A stretch of 64,000 nt of DNA from JAOUEA01 sp963810945 (GTDB lineage Bacteria; Actinomycetota; UBA4738; HRBIN12). How positions within the stretch are numbered: position 1 is the first letter of the stretch; every line of letters begins with the position of its first letter. The stretch lies in assembly GCA_963810945.1 (NCBI GenBank), contig CAWEPI010000004.1, positions 806,001-870,000 on the forward strand, read 5' to 3'. Made by a program: the position numbers and the translations under genes. Under the pieces are notes generated by a model that saw only the letters and a list, made by a program, of their open reading frames with translations, did no database searches and was not told where the DNA came from. This document shows, piece after piece, positions 8,310 through 15,320 of this stretch.

Positions 8310-8783
8310 CTACGGCTCGAAGTCCTCGGGGCTCACGTTGTCGAGGAACTCCCGGAACTTCTCGACCTCTTCCTCCTCGTCGCCCGGGATCAGGATCGAG
8401 GCCTCGTTGAGCACGTCCTCGCTCGCGAAGATGGGGACGGACATGCGCACGGCGAGGGCGATCGCGTCCGAGGGCCGCGAGGAGATCTCGTGGTCCTCGC
8501 CCTGGCGCTGGAGCTGGATCGTGGCGAAGAACGTCGAGTCACGGAGCTCGGTCACGACGATCCGCTCCACCTGCACCGAGAGGTCCTCGAGGATGACCTT
8601 CATCAGGTCGTGCGTCATCGGGCGTGGCGTCACGACACCCTGGAGCGACAGGGCGATCGCGGCCGCTTCGGACGCCCCGATCCAGATGGGGAGGTAGCGC
8701 TCGCCGTCGCGCTCCCGCAGCAACACGATGGGCTGGTTCGTCGGGAGTTCCACGCGGACGCCGGTCAGCTCCATCTCGATCAT
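8310..8783 (-). CDS. DUF151 bifunctional nuclease-family protein (Rv1829-like)
   Basis: A 157-residue DUF151 (BFN domain) protein: VELPTNQPIVLLRERDGERYLPIWIG, EAAAIALSLQGV, RPMTHDLM and SSRPSDAIALAVR are the family's conserved blocks. The C-terminus is acidic (GDEEEEVEKFREFLDN), as in the actinobacterial members. Family members have been reported to have nuclease activity and to be fused to UVR domains, but the role is not settled. ATG 8783 is preceded by GCAGGA very close by; ATG 8774 (MELTGV) has better spacing and may be the true start. It sits between hpt and the MerR gene as in the Rv1828-Rv1830 neighbourhood. Confidence 0.88.
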   Translation of the reverse strand: MIEMELTGVRVELPTNQPIVLLRERDGERYLPIWIGASEAAAIALSLQGVVTPRPMTHDLMKVILEDLSVQVERIVVTELRDSTFFATIQLQRQGEDHEISSRPSDAIALAVRMSVPIFASEDVLNEASILIPGDEEEEVEKFREFLDNVSPEDFEP

Positions 8784-8835
8784 GTCCTGCGAGGGTAACC
8801 GCGGGTCCCAGGTCGGGCAACCCACGGACCCGCCC

Positions 8836-9417
8836 TCAGGCGGGCACGTCCAGCAACCTCGGGGCGAGGGCGTCGGGATCGGCCTCGAGCGCGGGGAGAT
8901 CGTCGACCTGCAGGATGTCGGGCAGGTTCCGGTAGCGCTCGCGGAAGTCGAGGCCGTAGCCCACCACGAACCGGTCCGGGCAGTCGAATCCTACGTAGCG
9001 CGGGGCGAGCGGCACGATCCGCCGGGCCGACTTGTCCAGCAGCGTCGCCACCTCGAGCGACGCCGGATTCCGCGCCTTCAGGACCGTCAGGAGGTACCGC
9101 AGCGTGAGGCCGGTGTCGACGATGTCTTCCACCAGCAGCACGTCGCGTCCGCCGATGTCGACCTCGAGGTCGAGGAGGATCTGCACGCGGCCCATCGACT
9201 CCTCGGCTCCCCCGTAACGGCTGATCGCCATGAAGTGCGACTCGAGTCGGAGGTCGACGGCGCGGGTGAGATCCGCGAGGAACATGGCGCCGCCACGCAG
9301 GACCGTGATCATCACGGGCTCGCGCCCCACGTAGTCCCCGGCGATCGTGCGGCCGAGCGTCTCCACCCGGCGGCGGATGTCCTCGCGTCCGAACAGGACG
9401 CTGGCGACCTCCGTCAT
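8836..9417 (-). CDS. hpt: Hypoxanthine phosphoribosyltransferase
   Basis: A 193-residue purine salvage enzyme that makes IMP or GMP from hypoxanthine or guanine and PRPP. The PRPP signature VLLVEDIVDTGLTL is complete with both acidic residues and followed by the Thr; VLRGGAMFLADL is the pyrophosphate loop and YVGFDCPDRFVVGYGLD the base-binding region. Length is normal. ATG at 9417 begins MTEVASVLF. It lies between the D,D-carboxypeptidase gene (upstream, 42-bp gap) and DUF151. Confidence 0.95.
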   Translation of the reverse strand: MTEVASVLFGREDIRRRVETLGRTIAGDYVGREPVMITVLRGGAMFLADLTRAVDLRLESHFMAISRYGGAEESMGRVQILLDLEVDIGGRDVLLVEDIVDTGLTLRYLLTVLKARNPASLEVATLLDKSARRIVPLAPRYVGFDCPDRFVVGYGLDFRERYRNLPDILQVDDLPALEADPDALAPRLLDVPA

Positions 9418-9459
9418 CGGGGCGAGCCTAGCAGGCGCCTGCGGTTCGATCGTGGAGCC

Positions 9460-10728
9460 TCAGGGCATCAGACCGCCGACCGCCTGGGTCACCGCGCGCC
9501 CCACCGCGCCGGCGGCGTTCATCCACCAGGGATTGTCGCCGGAGCGTGTCGGCGCCGGCAGCTCCGCCGCCATCAGCGGCACCGCGCCCACCGTGAGCCC
9601 GGGGATCGTGACGCGCAGGGTGCCCACCTGTTGCCCGGGCGCGGGGGGGAAGGCCGCTCGCGGGTCGACGCTGACGCGTTCGCGCGCCGTCGCGACGGCG
9701 TCGGCAGGCACCAACCCTGCGATGGTGCCTCCCGCGATCACCGGCACCGTCCCCCCGCGGATCGCGACCTCGCCCGCGGGATCACCGAGTCGGATGAAGG
9801 TGTGGTGCTCGAAAGCGTCGAACCCGTAGTTGAAGAGCGCCGCCGCATCGGAGAACGCATCGGACGGCGCGCCGAGCACGATGGCGAGGAGCCGCCGCCC
9901 GTCGCGCTGGGCGGTGGCGTCGAGGCAGTAGCCCGCGCCGGCCGTGAAGCCCGTCTTCGCGCCCATCGCCCCCGGATAGAGCCAGAGCATCACGTTGCGG
10001 TTCTGGATCGAGCGCTGCGTGCCGTTGGGCCCGGGGATCCGGCGGACCTCGGTGTCCACGATGGGCGCGAACCCGGGCGTGTCGTAGGCGGCACGGGTGA
10101 GGGTGACGAGGTCCCGCGCGCTCGAATGGCCGCGGTCGTCGAGGCCGTTGGGTGAGAAGAACACGGTGGCGCGCAGGCCCAGCTCGCGTGCGCGCGCGTT
10201 CATCCGGTGCACGAACGCCTGCGTGCTTCCCGCCTCGTGGATCGCGAGCGCCACCGCGGCGTCGTTGGCGGAGCCGAGCAGCATGCCGTAGAGGAGGTCG
10301 CGAACGGTGAGCCGCTCCCCTTCGATCAGCCCGAGGGTGGACGAGGCGCCGAAATCGTGGGGTGCGAACACCGCCTCCTCGGGGATCGTGACCACCTCGT
10401 CCAGATGTCCGGCCTCGAGGACGAGGAGCGCCGTCATCACCTTCGTGAGGCTGGCGATGGGCCGCCGGGCATCGGGACCCCGCGCGTAGAGGAGACGACC
10501 GGTGTCCAGGTCGGCGAGGACCGCCACGGGCGCCGTGATCGCGGGCGCGCTCTGCGTATCTGCCGGGGTGCGCAGGACGCTGGGGAACGGTGAGAGCGAT
10601 CCGTGGGGGGGAACGGGGGTGGGTGGCGGCGTCGAGGACGCCGAGGCGAACCCGTTGAACACGGCCGGCGCCGCCAAGGCCGCGACCAGGAGGGCCGCCC
10701 GCAGGCGAGGGCGGTGCCGCGGGCTCAC
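9460..10728 (-). CDS. D-alanyl-D-alanine carboxypeptidase (peptidase S11)
   Basis: A 422-residue serine-type peptidoglycan enzyme. After a basic start and a hydrophobic export segment (ALLVAALAAPAVFNGFASA) comes a Pro/Ser-rich linker and the S11 catalytic domain with SxxK as IASLTKVMTA, SxN as SANDAAV and the KTG triad in AKTGFTAG. The C-terminal third is a beta-rich domain like that of DacA/PBP5 and ends in a probable amphipathic tail. GTG at 10728 overlaps the ftsR stop as GTGA, which fixes the start. It trims the terminal D-Ala of stem peptides outside the membrane. The insertion of this gene and hpt separates ftsR from DUF151. Confidence 0.92.
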   Translation of the reverse strand: MSPRHRPRLRAALLVAALAAPAVFNGFASASSTPPPTPVPPHGSLSPFPSVLRTPADTQSAPAITAPVAVLADLDTGRLLYARGPDARRPIASLTKVMTALLVLEAGHLDEVVTIPEEAVFAPHDFGASSTLGLIEGERLTVRDLLYGMLLGSANDAAVALAIHEAGSTQAFVHRMNARARELGLRATVFFSPNGLDDRGHSSARDLVTLTRAAYDTPGFAPIVDTEVRRIPGPNGTQRSIQNRNVMLWLYPGAMGAKTGFTAGAGYCLDATAQRDGRRLLAIVLGAPSDAFSDAAALFNYGFDAFEHHTFIRLGDPAGEVAIRGGTVPVIAGGTIAGLVPADAVATARERVSVDPRAAFPPAPGQQVGTLRVTIPGLTVGAVPLMAAELPAPTRSGDNPWWMNAAGAVGRAVTQAVGGLMP

Positions 10729-11468
10729 GCGCCCTGCAGGTGATCCCGCAGCGTGGTGCGGAGCAGTGCCTGCTTGAACTTGCGCGAGGTCGCGGACAGA
10801 TCGGCGAGGGTGTCCGCGGCCGCGCGGCGCGCGTCCGGGTTCTTCTGGCGAAGCGTCGGCGCCACGAGCGCCTCGAAGAACGATGCCTCCCGGTCGGTGA
10901 AGTGCTTGTACATCGTGAGGTGGCGCGGTTCGATCCCGTACCGGAAGAAGTCCTTCACGATGGACAGGATGATGTAGTCGTCCCCGTCGTAGTAGCGCGC
11001 CCCGTCCGGGCCGTGCGCGCACACGATGCCGAACGACTCCAGTTCCTTGATGCGGTCACGATCGACCCCCGTAGCGGCGGACATCTCCTCGATCGACATC
11101 TGCAGACCGGTGGGGGCCTCCGCGATCTCCTCCGCGGCCGTCGCCTTCTTCGCCGCCTTGGCCTCTGCCTCCTCGGCCTCCGGGCTGCCCTCCTCCGGCT
11201 CGCCCTCGGCCTCCTCGACGTCTTGTTGCAGCAGCCGCTCCTTGATGACCTTCAGGGGCAGGTACTCGTCGCGCTGCATGCGCAGGATCGATCGCAGCCG
11301 CTCGACGTCGTCGACGTAGAACTTCCGATAGCCGGAAGGGGTGCGCTCCGGCTCGATCAGGCCCTCCGCCTCCAGGAAGCGGATCTTGGAGATCGTGATG
11401 TCGGGGAACTCCGTCTTCACCGACACCAGGACCTCGCCGATCGACTGGTAGTTGCGCGTTCCCGCCAT
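10725..11468 (-). CDS. ftsR: MerR-type cell division regulator FtsR (Rv1828-like)
   Basis: A 247-residue protein with an N-terminal MerR-like DNA-binding domain (YQSIGEVLVSVKTEFPDITISK, FLEAEGLIEPERTPSGYRKF, DDVERLRSILRMQRDEYLPL). A Glu/Ala/Lys-rich linker of about 45 residues follows, then a second wing-like effector region (MSIEEMSAATGVDRDRIKELES, GARYYDGDDYIILSIVKDF). This is the architecture of FtsR/Rv1828, which activates ftsZ in corynebacteria. ATG 11468 has GAGG eight bases upstream; GTG 11477 is also in frame. It lies directly downstream of the FHA gene, as Rv1828 follows garA, and is coupled to the carboxypeptidase gene. Confidence 0.92.
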   Translation of the reverse strand: MAGTRNYQSIGEVLVSVKTEFPDITISKIRFLEAEGLIEPERTPSGYRKFYVDDVERLRSILRMQRDEYLPLKVIKERLLQQDVEEAEGEPEEGSPEAEEAEAKAAKKATAAEEIAEAPTGLQMSIEEMSAATGVDRDRIKELESFGIVCAHGPDGARYYDGDDYIILSIVKDFFRYGIEPRHLTMYKHFTDREASFFEALVAPTLRQKNPDARRAAADTLADLSATSRKFKQALLRTTLRDHLQGA

Positions 11469-11478
11469 CTCCTGCACC

Positions 11479-11940
11479 TCACTCCCCTGCTGCGAAGAAC
11501 GTCAGCTTGAATCTGCCGATCTGGACCTCGTCGCCCGAGGCCAGCTTGGTCTGGTCCACCTGTTCGCCGTTGACGTACGTGCCGTTCAGGCTTCCGACGT
11601 CGCGTACGTACCAACCGTCCCCAGGCCGATGCTCGAAGACCGCGTGCGTGCGCGAGACGGTGATGTCGTCCAGGAAGACCGCGCTCTCGGTGTTGCGACC
11701 GACGCTCGTTTCGGCCTCGCTCAGCAGGAAGGTCGACCCCGCGTTCGGGCCACGCTTCACCAGAAGGAGGGCCTGTCCCGCCTCGAGTTCGTCGTGAGGG
11801 AAGGGGAACTCATCGTGTCCCTCATCCTCCGCCTCGACGGGCGTCAGCGACAGCGTGGCGTCCTCGTGCAGTGGAGCCCCACACTCCGCGCAGAAGCGCG
11901 CGTCGTCGCGGTTGGGATGTCCACAGCGGGTACAGAACAC
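11479..11940 (-). CDS. garA: FHA-domain protein, GarA/OdhI-like, with N-terminal zinc ribbon
   Basis: A 153-residue protein. Residues 1-24 form a zinc ribbon (CTRCG, then FCAECGAP) and residues 60-150 an FHA domain with the phosphothreonine-binding residues in VGRNTESAVFLDD, VSRTHAVF and GSLNGTYVNGE. In mycobacteria and corynebacteria this locus encodes GarA/OdhI, which inhibits 2-oxoglutarate dehydrogenase when unphosphorylated and is switched by kinase action on an N-terminal ETTSV motif. That motif is absent here; the zinc ribbon takes its place and only ATLSLTP offers Thr/Ser sites. GTG start at 11940 with GAGGA seven bases upstream. Identity rests on FHA motifs plus position between gcvH and ftsR. 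Confidence 0.85.
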   Translation of the reverse strand: MFCTRCGHPNRDDARFCAECGAPLHEDATLSLTPVEAEDEGHDEFPFPHDELEAGQALLLVKRGPNAGSTFLLSEAETSVGRNTESAVFLDDITVSRTHAVFEHRPGDGWYVRDVGSLNGTYVNGEQVDQTKLASGDEVQIGRFKLTFFAAGE

Positions 11941-11982
11941 CGTCAGGTCCTCGCTCGGGTCGGGCTCGGGGCGACCGTCGAG

Positions 11983-12047
11983 GTCGAGGGTGGACCCTCG
12001 ACCATGGACAGGCAGTAGAGGCTATCGCAGCGACTCCGTACCTTCAA
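11983..12047 (-). promoter_or_regulatory. Candidate promoter and leader hairpin for the FHA-ftsR transcript
   Basis: On the minus strand a -35-like TTGAAG (12047-12042) and a -10-like TAGCCT (12024-12019) are separated by 17 bp. Just downstream, 12002-11983, is a perfect hairpin with 8-bp arms GTCGAGGG/CCCTCGAC and a 4-base loop. Further imperfect CCCTCGA palindromes occur at 12053-12070 and 12085-12105. The hairpin could terminate gcvH transcription or shape the garA leader. This is prediction from hexamer similarity only. Confidence 0.4.
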
Positions 12048-12138
12048 CCGCACGAAGGGTGAACCCTCGAGGACCCGGGACCATCACCCTCGACCGGGGG
12101 TCGACCGGATCACGCGCGAACGGCCGGCCTGGATCCCT

Positions 12139-12525
12139 TCACGATCCGGCGTTCAGGAAGGCCTGATATCCCGCGGCGTCCATCAACGACTCGACCTGGG
12201 CGGGATCGGACGGCTCGATCATCACGAGCCATCCGTCGGCGTAGGGCTGCTCGTTCACGAGCTCCGGCCGTTCGTCGATCAGCGGGTTGCACTCGAGGAT
12301 CGTGCCGCTGACGGGGCTGAACACATCGGAGACCGACTTGGTCGACTCGACCTCGCCGAACGGCTGGTCGGCCTCGACCGACGCGCCCACCTCCGGCAGG
12401 TCCACATACACCACGTCGCCGAGCGCGTCCTGCGCGAAGTCCGTGATGCCGATGCGGACCCGGCCGCCCTCGGCGCGCGCCCATTCGTGCTCCTTCGTGT
12501 AGCGAAGGTCCTGCGGGAACTCCAC
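12139..12525 (-). CDS. gcvH: Glycine cleavage system H protein
   Basis: A 128-residue lipoyl carrier. The lipoylated lysine is K63 in GEVESTKSVSDVFSP, followed by SGTILECNPLIDERPELVN; the N-terminal YTKEHEW is typical. It shuttles the aminomethyl intermediate between P-, T- and L-proteins. GTG at 12525 has GGGGAGGA five bases upstream. It is separated from gcvPA/PB by garA-ftsR and others, as Rv1826 is from Rv1832, and from the FHA gene by 198 bp that hold a candidate promoter. Confidence 0.96.
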   Translation of the reverse strand: MEFPQDLRYTKEHEWARAEGGRVRIGITDFAQDALGDVVYVDLPEVGASVEADQPFGEVESTKSVSDVFSPVSGTILECNPLIDERPELVNEQPYADGWLVMIEPSDPAQVESLMDAAGYQAFLNAGS

Positions 12526-12616
12526 GAGCGTCCTCCCCTTCAGGCGCCGGTCCTGCGGCGCAACGTCCGATCGGAACGATAATCCCTCGCCACGCCCGCT
12601 GCCTCCCGACCTCGAC

Positions 12617-13198
12617 TCACGCGGCGAGCGCTCGGCGGATGTCCCCGACGTACACGAACGCGGCGATGTAGTACTCCACGATCCCCACCGCGTAGGAGGC
12701 CCAGCCGGCCACCAGCACCATCGGGGCGAGGAAGTAACCGAGGTTGCCCCAGGCGATCCACGGGATCGAGCACATCAGCGAGAAGGTCGCGACCTTCCCG
12801 ATCCATCGGACGTCGACCCGCAGGTGCTTCCCGGAGACGAACACGACCCCCGCGACCAGCACGACGATGTCGCGCGCCAGGATCAGCACGGCGGCCCAGA
12901 GCGGGAAGACGCCGCGGACCACGAAGGCGATCAGGCCGGCGGCGATCGACAGGCGATCCGCGACGGGGTCGAGGATCTTGCCGAGTTCCGAGACCTGCCC
13001 GGTGCGCCGGGCGATCAGCCCGTCGACCCAGTCCGTCGCCACCACGAGGCCGAAGAGCATGAGCCCCCAGAAGGTGGTCGGATCGTTGACGATCAAGACG
13101 AAGAAGACCGGGATGAACGCGATCCGGATGAACGAGATGATGTTCGGGATGGTGAGGATCGCGGACGATCCCGGTGCGGAGTCCCCCGTCCCCTTCAT
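12617..13198 (-). CDS. pgsA: CDP-alcohol phosphatidyltransferase (PgsA-like)
   Basis: A 193-residue integral membrane enzyme with about five to six hydrophobic helices. The complete family signature DxxDGxxARx8GxxxDxxxD is present, starting DWVDGLIARRTGQ and ending GKILDPVADR, carrying the metal-binding aspartates. It transfers a phosphatidyl group from CDP-diacylglycerol, most likely to glycerol-3-phosphate (phosphatidylglycerophosphate synthase), but other alcohols cannot be excluded. Its position near gcvH matches pgsA2 (Rv1822). ATG 13198 begins only four bases after the tRNA-Pro gene, so it may be expressed from the tRNA transcript. Confidence 0.88.
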   Translation of the reverse strand: MKGTGDSAPGSSAILTIPNIISFIRIAFIPVFFVLIVNDPTTFWGLMLFGLVVATDWVDGLIARRTGQVSELGKILDPVADRLSIAAGLIAFVVRGVFPLWAAVLILARDIVVLVAGVVFVSGKHLRVDVRWIGKVATFSLMCSIPWIAWGNLGYFLAPMVLVAGWASYAVGIVEYYIAAFVYVGDIRRALAA

Positions 13199-13201
13199 CT
13201 G

Positions 13202-13276
13202 TCGGGCCGGCCGGATTCGAACCGGCGACCTTCTGACCCCCAGTCAGACGCGCTAACCAAGCTGCGCCACGGCCCG
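13202..13276 (-). tRNA. tRNA-Pro (anticodon GGG)
   Basis: A 75-nt cloverleaf reads on the minus strand: acceptor CGGGCCG/CGGCCCG, D-stem GCGC/GCGC, anticodon stem TCTGA/TCAGA enclosing CTGGGGG (anticodon GGG), T-arm GCCGG-TTCGAAT-CCGGC, discriminator A. The 3' CCA is not encoded (the genomic sequence continues CA). It is the only tRNA gene I could find in the window. It precedes pgsA directly. Confidence 0.95.
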
Positions 13277-13314
13277 TGTCCGCAGAGTGTACCGGGAGCG
13301 AGGGCCGGCCCGGC

Positions 13315-13337
13315 AGCTAGTCCGGTACGGACTAGCT
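13315..13337 (-). terminator. Perfect hairpin at the end of the der operon
   Basis: AGCTAGTCCG and CGGACTAGCT form a perfect 10-bp stem with a 3-base loop. The der TAG stop (13334-13332) lies inside the first arm, so the structure forms at the very end of the long deoB-to-der gene run. It is followed by a GC-rich stretch and no T-tract, so it is either a weak or Rho-assisted terminator or an mRNA 3'-end stabilizer. Confidence 0.5.
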
Positions 13338-14655
13338 TGCGCCCGCCCGTGACTTCCGTGACTTCCGTGGCTTCCGCGGGCGGAACGTGAGACGGATCGG
13401 CACGCCGTCGAGCCCGAACGTCGCCCGCAAGCGGTTCTCGAGGTACCGCTGGTAGCCGGCGTCGGGCTCGCGGGCGCCGCCGAAGATCACGAACGACGGG
13501 GGCCCTGCGCTCACCTGTGTGGCGTAGTGCAGCGTGCCGGCCACCCGCGGGGTCGGTCGTTCGCGCTGTGCCTGGTGGACCACCTCGTTCACCTTCGATG
13601 TCGGGACCCTCAGCGTCCATCTGGCCTGGAGGTCGAGCAGCACCGGCGGGAGACGGTGCACGCCCCGCCCGTTGAGGGCCGAGACGCGCATGGCCGTCGC
13701 CCGCGCGAACGGCCTCAGGGTGTCGTGCAGGTCGCGATAGGTCTTCTCCTTCTCGTCCACGAGATCCCACTTGTTGGCGACGAGGAGGAACGCTCGCCCC
13801 GCGTCCATCACGCGGTTCGCGATCTTCTTGTCCTCCACGGTGAATCCCTCCGACGCGTCGATCACGAGGACGGCCACATCGGCGCGCGCGATGGCTTCCG
13901 TGGCGCGCACCACGCTGTAGTACTCCACGCCGCGCACCCTGGTCTGGCGACGCATCCCGGCGGTGTCGACGAACCGCACGGGGCCGCCCGGCCACTCGAC
14001 GACCGCGTCCACGGCGTCACGGGTGGTGCCCGCCTCCTCGAACACCACCGAGCGCTCCTCCCCCACCAGGCGGTTGAACAGGCTCGACTTCCCGACGTTG
14101 GGTCGGCCCACCAAGGCGAACCGCGGCTCCGGCGAGGCGGTCGCGCTCGGCGGGCGCGTCGGGCAGCAGCGCCACGATGCGATCCAAGAGGTCGCCCGTC
14201 GCGCGCCCGTGCATCGCGGAGACCTCGAAGGGGTCGCCGAGACCGAGCCGATGGAACTCGGCAGCGTCGGCTTCATCGGCGGCGCTGTCCACCTTGTTGG
14301 CGACGAGGAGCACCGGCACGGTGGCGCGTCGCAGCCTGCGTGCGAGCGCGAGGTCCTGTTCGGTGATCCCGGCAGGGGCATCGACGACGAGGAGGATCAG
14401 GTCCGCGTCGGTGATGGCGCGCTCCGCCTGCTTGCGCGCCTCCTCTTCCACGCCGTGGGCCTTGCTCACGTAGCCGGCCGTGTCCACCAGGCCGAACCGC
14501 TTGCCACGCCACGAAGCCTCGAGCTCGACCCGATCGCGGGTGACGCCGGGGGTGTCGTGCGCGATCGTCTCGCGTCGCCCGAACAGGCGGTTCACGAGCG
14601 TCGACTTCCCGACGTTCTGCCGACCGATGACCGCGATCCGCGGTGCGGCGCTCAC
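13332..14655 (-). CDS. der: GTPase Der (EngA), reading frame broken by one extra base
   Basis: Ribosome-assembly GTPase with two tandem G domains and a C-terminal KH domain. The first G domain (GRQNVGKSTLVNRL, DTPGVTRD, DTAGY, NKVD) reads from the GTG at 14655, which overlaps the cmk stop as GTGA. The second (GRPNVGKSSLFNRL, DTAGMRRQ, NKWDL) and the KH domain read in the next frame. The switch lies near 14127-14134 (CTCGCCGGAGCCGCGG on the coding strand). The total span is a multiple of three plus one, so removing one base restores a normal 440-residue Der. As der is essential, a sequencing insertion is likelier than a pseudogene. Confidence 0.9.
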
Positions 14656-15320
14656 GGGAGCAGCTCCGGTGCGCGGGCGCGCACGATCGCGAGCGCGGCC
14701 TCCAACGTCTGCGCGACATCGAGGTCCGTGGTGTCGATCACCGTCGCCCCATCGGCCGGTTCGAACGGGTTCACGCGCATGTCCCGCCGATCGCGATCGT
14801 GCAGGGCGCGGGCGATCCGCGGACCGTGGTCTGCCTCCGCGTCGGCCCGATCGTGGGCGCGCCGCTCCCGCTCGCCCGGGTCTGCCACCAGGTAGAGCTT
14901 CACCGGCGCATCCGCGAAGACCACGGAGCCGATATCGCGACCCTCCATCGCCGCCCCGCCCTCGCCCAGGCGGCGCTGTTCTGCGCGCATCAAGGCGCGG
15001 ACCTCGGGATGGGAGGCCACGAGTGAGACCTGAGCCTCGACGGCCGCGCCCTGTAGCTCGGGGCGCGGAGGGGAACCCTCGATCGAGAGTTCGGGCGGAT
15101 CGGCGTCGGTGAGGGCGAACGTCAAGCTGGCGGTGAGCTTCGCGAGGGCCGGCCCGTCGTCCGGATCGATCCCTCGCTCGAGGGCCTCGAGGGTGAGGGC
15201 GCGATACATCAGGCCCGTGTTCACGTAGGCGATCTCCAGCGCCACCGCCAGTCCGCGTGCGAGGGTGGACTTGCCGCTGCCGGCTGCGCCGTCGATCGTC
15301 ACCACCGGGGGTGGGCTCAC
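14652..15320 (-). CDS. cmk: Cytidylate kinase
   Basis: A 222-residue (d)CMP kinase. The P-loop GAAGSGKSTLARGLA is at residues 9-23, followed by LEIAYVNTGLMYRALTL, the MEGRDIGSVVFADA substrate region and a lid with RDRRDMRVNPFEPA. GTG 15320 overlaps the aroA stop (GTGA), and its own stop overlaps the der start. The cmk-der pair is conserved across bacteria. It phosphorylates CMP and dCMP with ATP for nucleotide recycling. Confidence 0.95.
   Translation of the reverse strand: MSPPPVVTIDGAAGSGKSTLARGLAVALEIAYVNTGLMYRALTLEALERGIDPDDGPALAKLTASLTFALTDADPPELSIEGSPPRPELQGAAVEAQVSLVASHPEVRALMRAEQRRLGEGGAAMEGRDIGSVVFADAPVKLYLVADPGERERRAHDRADAEADHGPRIARALHDRDRRDMRVNPFEPADGATVIDTTDLDVAQTLEAALAIVRARAPELLP

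Noticed and set aside
13332..14655. der, polX, pheT, fmt and the other broken genes as true pseudogenes
   Set aside because: Each retains every catalytic motif on both sides of the break, operon overlaps are intact, and several are essential; single extra bases explain all cases.
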